A stretch of 64,000 bases of DNA from JAICMB01 sp963802915 (GTDB taxonomy: Bacteria > Acidobacteriota > Terriglobia > Bryobacterales > Bryobacteraceae), in the NCBI GenBank assembly GCA_963802915.1, contig CAWDKQ010000012.1:62001-126000 (forward strand), given 5' to 3'. The position numbers and the translations under genes were made by a program. The notes beneath the pieces are model-generated. The model saw only the letters and a list, made by a program, of their open reading frames with translations, made no database searches and was not told the DNA's origin. Positions 34,450-41,810 of the stretch are shown one piece after another (the stretch's first letter is position 1; each line of letters starts with the position of its first letter).

Positions 34450-34830
34450 ATGCAGACAGATTTGGACTTCAGCAAACTCGGCGGCCTCATCACGGCCGTC
34501 ATTCAGGACGACGCAACGGGACGCGTGCTCATGGTTGGTTTTATGAATGAGGAAGCGTTCCAAAAGACGGTTGAGAGCGGCTTCGCGACTTTTTACAGCC
34601 GCTCTCGCAACAAGCTCTGGCTGAAGGGCGAAACATCGGGGCATCGTCTTGTAGTCAAAGAGATCTCCACCGATTGCGACAAGGATGCGCTGCTCATCCG
34701 CGTCGAAGCTCTCGGGCCGGGCGTGTGCCACGAAGGTTATCAAAGCTGTTTTTTCCGGCGCCTTGATAACGGCGCCTGGGTGGAATCGGAAGAGCGGGTG
34801 TACGATCCCGCCGAGGTCTACAACAAATGA
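34450..34830 (+). CDS. hisI: Phosphoribosyl-AMP cyclohydrolase
   Basis: HisI opens the adenine ring of phosphoribosyl-AMP, the third step of histidine synthesis. The 126-residue protein has the Mg-binding STDCDKDALLIRVE and the zinc-ligand segment GVCHEGYQSCFFRR near residues 75-100. There is no HisE (pyrophosphohydrolase) domain, and no hisE gene elsewhere in the operon. The preferred ATG is 34450; an in-frame ATG at 34429 would start within the attenuator hairpin and adds MAGFFIA. No good ribosome-binding site is visible for either, which suggests that translation depends on the leader structure. The stop overlaps hisG. Confidence 0.93.
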   Translation: MQTDLDFSKLGGLITAVIQDDATGRVLMVGFMNEEAFQKTVESGFATFYSRSRNKLWLKGETSGHRLVVKEISTDCDKDALLIRVEALGPGVCHEGYQSCFFRRLDNGAWVESEERVYDPAEVYNK

Positions 34831-35696
34831 TGCTGAAACTCGGAATACCGAAGGGAAGCCTCGAGAATGCGACGATCGATCTTTTTCGGCGCGCGGGCTT
34901 CAATATCACGACCAGCTCGCGATCGTATTTTCCGGCGATCGACGATCCCGAAATCGAGTGCATGCTGATCCGCGCGCAAGAGATGGCGCGCTACGTCGAA
35001 GACGGCGTGCTCGATGCCGGTCTCACGGGCCGCGATTGGGTCCAGGAAGGCGAAGCGAATGTTCAGACCGTCGCCGACCTGATTTATGCCAAGCAGAGTT
35101 TCGGCAAAGTGCGCTGGGTGCTAGCGGTTCCGGAAGCCTCACCGTTTCATTCCGTGAAAGACCTGCAAGGTAAAATCATCGCGACGGAATTGGTTTGCGC
35201 CACGCGACGGTACCTGGAAGCGAACGGCGTTACGGCGAAGGTTGAGTTTAGTTGGGGCGCGACCGAGGTGAAGCCGCCGGTGCTTGCCGATGCCATTGTC
35301 GAGGTCACCGAAACGGGATCTTCGCTGCGGGCGAATAAGCTGCGGATTATCGAAACGGTTCTCGAATCGAATACGCAGCTGATCGCAAACGTCGATTCCT
35401 GGCAGGACGATGAGAAGCGCCGCAAGCTGGAAGATATCAAGATGCTGCTCGAAGGCGCCATCAACGCTCTCGGGAAGGTCGGGCTCATGTTGAACGTTGA
35501 AAAGGTGAACCTGCCGGCGGTCCTCAAGATCCTGCCGGCGCTCAAGAAACCGACCATTTCGAACCTGAGTGAAGATGAGTGGGTCGCGGTGCATACGATT
35601 CTCGATGAAAGCACGGTCCGCGTTATTATTCCGCGGCTGAAAGAGGCCGGAGCGCAGGGCATTGTCGAATATCCTCTGAACAAGATCGTGATGTGA
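34827..35696 (+). CDS. hisG: ATP phosphoribosyltransferase (long form)
   Basis: HisG condenses ATP and PRPP, the committed and feedback-inhibited step of histidine synthesis. The catalytic part has LGIPKGSLENATIDLFRRAG, DAGLTGRDWVQE and the PRPP loop ADAIVEVTETGSSLRAN (about 150-166). At 289 residues it is the long form, with the C-terminal ACT-like regulatory domain (LMLNVEKVNLPAVLKILP, VAVHTILDESTVRVII), so it should be a hexamer inhibited by histidine and needs no HisZ partner. The ATG overlaps the hisI stop (ATGA), showing translational coupling. Confidence 0.95.
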   Translation: MMLKLGIPKGSLENATIDLFRRAGFNITTSSRSYFPAIDDPEIECMLIRAQEMARYVEDGVLDAGLTGRDWVQEGEANVQTVADLIYAKQSFGKVRWVLAVPEASPFHSVKDLQGKIIATELVCATRRYLEANGVTAKVEFSWGATEVKPPVLADAIVEVTETGSSLRANKLRIIETVLESNTQLIANVDSWQDDEKRRKLEDIKMLLEGAINALGKVGLMLNVEKVNLPAVLKILPALKKPTISNLSEDEWVAVHTILDESTVRVIIPRLKEAGAQGIVEYPLNKIVM

Positions 35697-35699
35697 CCC

Positions 35700-36926
35700 A
35701 TGCTGCGAATCATCGACAGTTCACAATCGGAAGAGCTTATCGCGCGGAAGTCGGTTCGACTCTCAGAAGCGGAAGCGATCGTCGGGCCGATCCTGGCGGA
35801 CGTGCGGAATCGGGGCGACGCGGCGCTCTTCGAGTATGCACGGAAATTCGATGCTTTTGAGGGGGACAGCTTTGTCGTAACGCCGACGGCGGCTAAAGTC
35901 ACTCCCGAGTTTACGCGCGCGCTCGAAGTAGCGTCGGCAAACATACGCGAATACTCACAAATGCAGTTGCCGCGTGAGAGTTCCACCGAGTTGCCTGGGG
36001 GCCGACGGCTCGGAAACATCGTTCGCCCGCTCGATTCCATGGGCGCGTACATTCCAGCGGGACGTTATCCGCTGCCGTCAACGCTTTTGATGACAGTGAT
36101 CCCGGCACAGGTGGCGGGCGTCAGAAACATATGTGTTGCATGTCCGCATCCTAGCGTTGAGATTCTCGCGGCTTTCGAATTTTGCGGAACGGGGCGGATG
36201 TTTCGGCTTGGGGGAGCGCAGGCCATTGCCGCGTTTGCTTTCGGCACAGAGACTGTTCCCAAGGTCGACCGCATTGTCGGTCCCGGCAACATCTATGTCG
36301 CCGCGGCGAAAAAGCTGCTCGCCGGCGAGGTGGGAATTGATTTTGTCGCGGGCCCCACCGAGATCGTGATTATTGCCGAAGAAGGCAATCCCAGGCATAT
36401 CGCGGCCGATATGCTGGCTCAGGCGGAGCACGATACGGAAGCGTCCTCGATCCTGCTCACCACGTCGCGGCAACTCGCAGAGCGCGTCGCAATGGAAGTG
36501 AGCCGCCAACTCGAAATGCTTCCGACCGCGCCGGTTGCCTGCGAGGCGATCCGTAATAACAGCGCGATCGTGCTGGTTCGCTCCATCGACGAAGCAGTAG
36601 AGATTTCAAATCGCATCGCGCCGGAGCATCTTGCGATTCCTGACGCATCACTGCTCCCCGGAATTAGAAACGCGGGAAGCGTGTTTATCGGACCGAACAG
36701 CCCGGAAGCCGCGGGCGATTACGCGTCGGGCCCGAATCACGTGCTGCCCACGTCGGGCGCGGCCCGCATTCGAGGCGGTTTGTCGTCGGCGGATTTTGTG
36801 AAAGTGATCTCGATACAGGAATTGACACACGACGCTCTGAAGAGTCTCGCGCCGGCCGTCACGACACTGGCCCGCGCTGAAGGACTGGAAGCGCACGCGC
36901 GCTCCGTGGAGGTAAGACTTGCCTAG
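35700..36926 (+). CDS. hisD: Histidinol dehydrogenase
   Basis: HisD oxidises L-histidinol to histidine in two NAD-dependent steps, the last reaction of the pathway. The 408-residue protein has the family blocks GAYIPAGRYPLPSTLLM, RIVGPGNIYVAAAKKLL, GIDFVAGPTEIVIIAEEG, the zinc-binding DMLAQAEHDTEASSILL and IAPEHLAI, and GPNHVLPTSGAAR. Glu and His in the IAPEHL motif are the general bases. It begins 3 bp after the hisG stop and overlaps the next gene by 8 bp. It is slightly shorter than the usual 430 residues because the N-terminus is compact. Confidence 0.95.
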   Translation: MLRIIDSSQSEELIARKSVRLSEAEAIVGPILADVRNRGDAALFEYARKFDAFEGDSFVVTPTAAKVTPEFTRALEVASANIREYSQMQLPRESSTELPGGRRLGNIVRPLDSMGAYIPAGRYPLPSTLLMTVIPAQVAGVRNICVACPHPSVEILAAFEFCGTGRMFRLGGAQAIAAFAFGTETVPKVDRIVGPGNIYVAAAKKLLAGEVGIDFVAGPTEIVIIAEEGNPRHIAADMLAQAEHDTEASSILLTTSRQLAERVAMEVSRQLEMLPTAPVACEAIRNNSAIVLVRSIDEAVEISNRIAPEHLAIPDASLLPGIRNAGSVFIGPNSPEAAGDYASGPNHVLPTSGAARIRGGLSSADFVKVISIQELTHDALKSLAPAVTTLARAEGLEAHARSVEVRLA

Positions 36927-37995
36927 AGAAATCGAACTGCCACCCGGCGTGCTGCAACCGCGTGAGGCGGTCCTGCGCATGCAGCCGTATTCGCCGCCGA
37001 CCTCGGGCCGGCTTGGGAAACTTCGACTCGACTTCAATGAAAACACCATCGGCGCATCGCCGCGCGTCGTCGAAGCGCTGCACGAGTATCTCACCGAGGA
37101 GCGTCTCGCGGTCTATCCGGAATATGGCGCTGCGAAGGAGGAACTGGCCGCGTTCTTCGACGTCGAACCTGAGGATTTCATTCTGACAAATGGCACCGAT
37201 GAAGCCATCCAGGTGCTCATCAACACCTATGTGGATGATGGCGACGAAGTCATTTCGTTGCGGCCTTCCTATGCGATGTATCGCTTCTATGCGGAAGTGG
37301 CGGGAGCGGAAGTTCGTGAAATTCCCTATCGTCCGGAGAAGCTTGCGTTTCCGCTGGAGGAACTCGTGGACGCGATCAGTCCGGTGACTCGGGCCGTGCT
37401 TATTTCCAACCCGAATAATCCGACCGGTACCGGCACATCGCGGGCCGGTATCGAGAGAGTTTTGGAAAAAGCGACGAATGCGGCCGTGCTGATCGATGAA
37501 GCGTATTACGAGTTTTCCGGCGTGACAACGCTGGGACTAATCAACGATTATCCAAATCTCTTCGTGAGCCGGACATTTTCGAAAGTGTATGGCATGGCGG
37601 GGATGCGCATCGGCTGTTTGTTCTCGCAATCCGAAAACGTGGAGTTTCTGCACAAAGCGCAATCGCCGTATAGCGTGAATACCGTTGCGACAATTGCAGC
37701 ACGGGCCGCGATCCAAGACACGGCGTTCGTCGAAAAATACGTCACGGAAGTGCTGGCTGCGCGCGAGATGCTGTATGTGGGCCTGGAAGAATTGGGTATC
37801 AGCTATTACGAGAGCAAAGCGAACTTTGTCCTCTTCGAAGCCGGCGCCCGCGCTATTTTCATACGGGATGAACTGCGCGCCCAGGGCGTGCTGGTCCGCG
37901 ACCGCAGCTACGAGATTCCAGGATGCGTTCGCGTGACCGTGGGCACGCGCGACCAAGTCCGCCGATTCCTGAAGGAGCTTCGCGAAATATGGTGA
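36919..37995 (+). CDS. hisC: Histidinol-phosphate aminotransferase
   Basis: HisC is a PLP-dependent transaminase making histidinol phosphate from imidazole acetol phosphate and glutamate. Of 358 residues, the fold type I markers are RLDFNENTIGASPRVVEAL, TNGTDEAIQVLINTYVDDGD, ISNPNNPTGT, LIDEAYYEFSG and the PLP-lysine segment SRTFSKVYGMAGMRIG. The start is TTG at 36919, well supported by a GGAGGT ribosome-binding site 5 nt upstream. It overlaps the hisD stop by 8 bp and the following HAD gene by 7 bp. The N-terminal 30 residues (LPREIELPPGVLQPRE) are a small extension. Confidence 0.93.
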   Translation: MPREIELPPGVLQPREAVLRMQPYSPPTSGRLGKLRLDFNENTIGASPRVVEALHEYLTEERLAVYPEYGAAKEELAAFFDVEPEDFILTNGTDEAIQVLINTYVDDGDEVISLRPSYAMYRFYAEVAGAEVREIPYRPEKLAFPLEELVDAISPVTRAVLISNPNNPTGTGTSRAGIERVLEKATNAAVLIDEAYYEFSGVTTLGLINDYPNLFVSRTFSKVYGMAGMRIGCLFSQSENVEFLHKAQSPYSVNTVATIAARAAIQDTAFVEKYVTEVLAAREMLYVGLEELGISYYESKANFVLFEAGARAIFIRDELRAQGVLVRDRSYEIPGCVRVTVGTRDQVRRFLKELREIW

Positions 37996-38645
37996 AACAG
38001 CTTCTGGTCTTCGATATGGATGGCGTGCTTGTGGACGTCTCCGAATCTTATCGCGAGACAATCGTCCGCACCGTCGAGCATTTCACAGGCAAGCGAATCA
38101 CGCGCGAGCAGATCCAGGAATATAAGAATGCAGGCGGTTGGAATAACGACTGGGCATTATCGCAACGCATTTGCGCCGACCTGGGCGTGGAGGTCGATTA
38201 TCCGACCGTCGTTGCGTATTTTAATGAGCTGTTTCTCAATCAAGGCCTCATCCATCGCGAGCGTTGGATCCCCAAGAACGGATTTTTCGAGAAGCTGTCG
38301 GAGCGCTTCGACCTGGCTATCTTCACGGGGCGCAATCAGACGGAAGCTGGCGTCACACTCCAACGCGAATGCTGCCACGACCGTTTCTGCATGCTGGTTT
38401 CATCGGACGATGTCGAAAATGGTAAGCCGCATCCCGAAGGTCTTTTGAAGATCGCGGCGCAGCATCCCGGCAAACGATTGCTTTATGTCGGCGACACAGT
38501 CGACGATGCCCGAAGCGCCGCAGCGGCGAATGTTCCGTTTATTGGCGTGGTGGGTCCGGAGACGCCGGGACGCGATGAAGTGGTCAGTTTGCTTCGACGT
38601 GAAGGTGCAATTCAAGTTCTGAGTGACATCAATGAGATCTGCTAA
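37989..38645 (+). CDS. HAD-family phosphatase in the his operon, probable histidinol-phosphatase
   Basis: A 218-residue HAD subfamily IA hydrolase. Motif I is VFDMDGVLVD (nucleophile D9, acid D11), motif II FTGRNQT, motif III includes K in GKPHPEG, and motif IV is YVGDTVDDARSA. Between motifs I and II lies a helical cap (VEHFTGKRITREQIQEYKNAGGWNNDW). No separate histidinol-phosphate phosphatase is present in the operon, while every flanking gene is a his gene with overlapping ends (hisC before, hisB after). I infer that this enzyme dephosphorylates histidinol phosphate. Similar HAD proteins occur fused or next to HisB in other lineages. Other phosphatase substrates remain possible. Confidence 0.75.
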   Translation: MVKQLLVFDMDGVLVDVSESYRETIVRTVEHFTGKRITREQIQEYKNAGGWNNDWALSQRICADLGVEVDYPTVVAYFNELFLNQGLIHRERWIPKNGFFEKLSERFDLAIFTGRNQTEAGVTLQRECCHDRFCMLVSSDDVENGKPHPEGLLKIAAQHPGKRLLYVGDTVDDARSAAAANVPFIGVVGPETPGRDEVVSLLRREGAIQVLSDINEIC

Positions 38646-39219
38646 TCTCACGCGCAACACCAAAGAAACCCAAATCGCCGGGACGCTTCGCATTGAGGGG
38701 CAGGGCAAATACGATATTTCAACCGGCATCCGATTCTTCGATCACATGTTGGAGTTGTTCACGAAGCACGGCGGCTTCGATCTTACTTTGAAGGCTACGG
38801 GCGACCTCGATGTCGATCAGCATCATACGGTGGAAGACGTCGGCATTGTGCTCGGCCAATTGGTCGCGAAAGCCCTCGGCGATCGTAAGGGAATCAATCG
38901 CGCTGGGTATTTCGTGCTGCCTATGGATGAGACGCTAGCCGTTGTCGCCCTCGACCTCGGCGGCCGACCAGCGCTCGTTTATAAAGACAAGGTGAAAGTT
39001 CGCACGGTCGGCGATTTGCAGACCGAGCTCGTCGAAGATTTCTTCGGCGGCTTCGTGAACCATGCCGGCGCGAACCTTCACGCGAAGGTGCTCTATGGCC
39101 GGTCCAGCCATCACAAAATTGAAGCGATCTTCAAATGTTTCGCGCGCGCCTTGCGATATGCGTGTTCGAAAGACGAGCGCCTGAAAGATCAATTGCCATC
39201 CACCAAGGGGCTTTTATGA
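38632..39219 (+). CDS. hisB: Imidazoleglycerol-phosphate dehydratase
   Basis: HisB dehydrates imidazole glycerol phosphate, the sixth step of the pathway. This is the monofunctional 195-residue form, two repeats of a manganese-binding fold. Conserved motifs are GIRFFDHMLELFTKHGGFD, the metal site DVDQHHTVEDVGI, GYFVLPMDE, ELVEDFFGGFVNHAGANLH and GRSSHHKIEAIFKCFARAL. I place the start at ATG 38632 (MRSANLTRNTKET), which overlaps the HAD gene by 14 bp. It ends in an ATGA overlap with hisH. Confidence 0.95.
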   Translation: MRSANLTRNTKETQIAGTLRIEGQGKYDISTGIRFFDHMLELFTKHGGFDLTLKATGDLDVDQHHTVEDVGIVLGQLVAKALGDRKGINRAGYFVLPMDETLAVVALDLGGRPALVYKDKVKVRTVGDLQTELVEDFFGGFVNHAGANLHAKVLYGRSSHHKIEAIFKCFARALRYACSKDERLKDQLPSTKGLL

Positions 39220-39815
39220 TCAGCATTCTCGACTACGGAGCCGGCAATCTGCGTTCCGTGCAGAATACTCTCGATGAGATCGGCGCGGATTACAGACTTG
39301 TTCACACGGGCGACGAACTCCGCGAGGCCAGGAAGATCATCCTGCCCGGCGTCGGACACTTTGGGCAGATGATGCGCGCCCTCGACGAAATGGAGGTGCG
39401 CCAACCATTGCTCGAACGCATCCACGCCGGGGTGCCGTTTCTGGGAATCTGTCTCGGACTTCAGGCGCTGTTCGGCTCCAGTGAGGAAGCGCCCGAGCTC
39501 AGCGGCCTCGGCATTTTCCAAGGCAAAGTGCGGCGCTTCACGGCGAGCGACGTGCGCATCCCGCATATGGGATGGAACGAACTCGAACCTCTGCGGGCTT
39601 CGAAGCTGCTCTCGAATCTCGGCACCGCGCCGTACGTCTACTTCGCGCACAGCTATTACGCGCCGGTGGTGGATTCCACGGCCGCGACGTGCACTTACAC
39701 GCTCCCCTATACCGCGGTGCTCGATTCGAAGAATATTTTCGGTGTGCAGTTTCACCCCGAAAAATCCGGGCCGCTGGGCCTCGCCATTGTGAGGAACTTC
39801 ATCGAACTGTGCTAG
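39216..39815 (+). CDS. hisH: Imidazole glycerol phosphate synthase, glutaminase subunit
   Basis: HisH is a class I glutamine amidotransferase that supplies ammonia to HisF. In its 199 residues the nucleophile is C in GICLGLQALFG (about residue 79), the N-terminal IVDYG-like segment is SILDYGAGNLRSV, and the catalytic His-Glu pair is in VQFHPEKSG near residue 180. The segment GMNELE-like MGWNELEPLRASKLL and YFAHSYYAP are typical. A GGGG ribosome-binding site precedes the ATG, which overlaps the hisB stop. It overlaps hisF by 7 bp, matching the 1:1 complex the two form. Confidence 0.95.
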   Translation: MISILDYGAGNLRSVQNTLDEIGADYRLVHTGDELREARKIILPGVGHFGQMMRALDEMEVRQPLLERIHAGVPFLGICLGLQALFGSSEEAPELSGLGIFQGKVRRFTASDVRIPHMGWNELEPLRASKLLSNLGTAPYVYFAHSYYAPVVDSTAATCTYTLPYTAVLDSKNIFGVQFHPEKSGPLGLAIVRNFIELC

Positions 39816-40573
39816 CCAAACGCATTATTCCCTGTTTGGATGTCACCGGCGGGCGCGTGGTCAAAGGCGTGAATTTCGTGAATCTCCGCGATGCGGGAGA
39901 TCCCGTTGAGCTCGCCGAACGCTATAACAGCCAGGGCGCGGACGAGCTGGTTTTTCTCGACATTACGGCTTCCAGCGATGCGCGCGAAATCATGGCCGAC
40001 GTGGTCGCTCGCACAGCCCGCCGAGTCTTCATCCCATTGACGGTCGGCGGCGGCATTCGCTCTATCGCCGATGCGCGACGCATCCTGCTCTCCGGCGCGG
40101 ATAAGGTGAGCGTCAATACGGCTGCGGTGCGGCGCTCGGACTTAATCCACGAGTTGAGCCAGGAGTTCGGCGCTCAAGCGGTGGTGCTCGCCATCGACGC
40201 CCGGCGCAACGATAACGGATCGTGGAACGTGTACACTCGTGGCGGCCGCGACGATGAGGGCATTAACGCGGTCGAGTGGGCTCAGCAGGGAGAAGACCTC
40301 GGGGCGGGCGAGATACTGCTCACATCGATGGACACGGATGGCGTTCAGGAAGGCTTCGATTGCAGCCTAACCGCCGCTATCTCGCGTGCTACACAGATCC
40401 CCGTCATTGCTTCCGGCGGCGCCGGTAAACCCGAAGATTTCGAGCGTGTCTTCAAGGCAGGTCTTGCCGATGCTGCCCTGGCGGCTTCGATTTTCCACTA
40501 CGGCACGTACACGGTCGCCGAGTTGAAGCATTATCTGCAGGAACGCAATGTTCCCGTGAGGCCGGCGCAATGA
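39809..40573 (+). CDS. hisF: Imidazole glycerol phosphate synthase, cyclase subunit
   Basis: HisF is a TIM barrel that uses ammonia from HisH to close the imidazole ring, releasing AICAR. Conserved parts of the 254-residue protein are KRIIPCLDVTGGRVVKGVNF with the catalytic Asp, LVFLDITASSDARE, PLTVGGGIRSIADARRILLSGADKVSVNTAA, VVLAIDARRN with the second catalytic Asp, GEILLTSMDTDGVQEGFD, and IPVIASGGAGKPEDF. The start is GTG at 39809, inside the hisH stop region. It ends in an ATGA overlap with hisA. Confidence 0.95.
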   Translation: MLAKRIIPCLDVTGGRVVKGVNFVNLRDAGDPVELAERYNSQGADELVFLDITASSDAREIMADVVARTARRVFIPLTVGGGIRSIADARRILLSGADKVSVNTAAVRRSDLIHELSQEFGAQAVVLAIDARRNDNGSWNVYTRGGRDDEGINAVEWAQQGEDLGAGEILLTSMDTDGVQEGFDCSLTAAISRATQIPVIASGGAGKPEDFERVFKAGLADAALAASIFHYGTYTVAELKHYLQERNVPVRPAQ

Positions 40574-41257
40574 TCATCCCGTGTATCGACCTCATGGGCG
40601 GCAAAGTCGTCCAGCTCGTTCAGGGGCGCGAGAAGGCGCTCGAAGGCGATTCGCCGCTTGTCATGATCGAGAAATTCGCGGCATTTCCGCAAATTCAGGT
40701 GATCGATCTCGATGCCGCGATGTCCCAGGGCGCCAACGACGACATTGTCGAACTGCTCGCGTCGCGCGCAGTCACCCGCGTCGGAGGCGGCGTCCGAACT
40801 GCCGGGCGTGCCCGCAAGCTCATCGATCAAGGCGCGCACAAAGTGATCGTCGGAACGGCGGCGTTCCATACTCCGGTGCTGGAACAGATCGTAAAGGAGG
40901 TGGGACACGACCGGTTGGTTATCGCACTCGATTCCAAGGGTGGCAAAGTGGTGGTGCAAGGCTGGACCGAAGCTACGGAGGTGAAAGCCGAGGACGTCCT
41001 GAAGCATTTCGAGCCATACTGCTCCGGCTTTCTCTGCACCTACGTCGACAAAGAAGGGATGATGGCCGGCACCGATCTCGAATGGTTTCGACGTCTTCGC
41101 GATCGCACCAGCCATGAAATCACGGCGGCTGGCGGAATTACGAACGATCGACGATATCAGGGCCCTGCACCAGCTCAATATCAACGCGGCGCTTGGTATG
41201 GCGATCTACACGGGCCGGCTGGACCTGGCCGAACTCGCCGGCCTTACTTTCGCTTGA
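40570..41257 (+). CDS. hisA: Phosphoribosylformimino-AICAR-phosphate isomerase, frameshifted near the C-terminus
   Basis: HisA isomerises ProFAR to PRFAR, the fourth step of the pathway. The TIM barrel begins IPCIDLMGGKVVQLVQGRE with the catalytic Asp, then VIDLDAAMSQG, VGGGVRTAGRARKLIDQGA and ALDSKGGKVVVQGW. After EITAAGGIT the written frame becomes nonsense. Dropping one base in ACGAACG (about 41140-41144) restores TIDDIRALHQLNINAALGMAI and a proper end LAGLTFA at 41257, giving about 228 residues. Since histidine synthesis is otherwise complete, a sequencing error is a reasonable reading, but loss cannot be excluded. It is the last gene of the operon and overlaps the convergent gene by 14 bp. 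Confidence 0.88.
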
Positions 41258-41648
41258 GGGTGAACGGTTTCATTTTCATTCCCTCGGGCAAGTCCATAAA
41301 TTGAAGCTGCGCCTCGCCATCGCCGGTTACCCGCATTTGGATCCGGAGCGTTTCATCGTCGGCGTCCTTCCGGTCGAATGAGAGCTTGTCGCCATCGATC
41401 CTGGCATTGGAAATGGGCAGTTCGGGGCCCCCGCCGGTAGCTTCCACCAGGTCGCCTTCGTCGTTGACGCGAATATCGCCGCCGCTCATAGTTCCAGAAA
41501 TCGGCTCTCCGGCCTGGAGCTTCAGCGTTATAAAGACGTTTTCTTTGAACCGCGCTTCCCAAACTCCCGTGAATTTTTGAGGCTGCGCGGTACCGATAGT
41601 ACTAAGCGCGGCGAGTAGTGCGACGACGGCGCCAATCCTGTTCATCAA
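41244..41648 (-). CDS. Small secreted protein of unknown function
   Basis: A 134-residue exported protein with a signal peptide (MMNRIGAVVALLAALSTIGTAQ). The mature part is all-beta in appearance (FTGVWEARFKENVFITLKLQ, GDKLSFDRKDADDETLRIQMRV), like lipocalin-style domains that many acidobacterial secreted proteins carry. I do not recognise a named family. It converges on the his operon and its end overlaps the restored hisA stop, so neither has room for a separate terminator. Confidence 0.65.
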   Translation of the reverse strand: MMNRIGAVVALLAALSTIGTAQPQKFTGVWEARFKENVFITLKLQAGEPISGTMSGGDIRVNDEGDLVEATGGGPELPISNARIDGDKLSFDRKDADDETLRIQMRVTGDGEAQLQFMDLPEGMKMKPFTLKRK

Positions 41649-41786
41649 CCTGACCCTGCAAATTATGGGCCGACCTGCCGATCATTACTCCGATGAGATA
41701 CCGCTCGGCAAGTGTGACGATCCGGCCCTCGTGTGCCCGCAAAGCACTCGGAACACAGGCCACTACCGTCGCCCGCGCGTGGGCTA

Positions 41787-41792
41787 TATAAT
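41787..41792 (+). promoter_or_regulatory. Consensus -10 box upstream of the PEGA protein
   Basis: TATAAT, within TATATAAT, lies 18 bp upstream of the GTG start at 41811. No good -35 box is seen at the right distance. An AGGA ribosome-binding site follows at 41802-41805. Confidence 0.4.
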
Positions 41793-41810
41793 TCATTGTG
41801 CAGGATCGTT

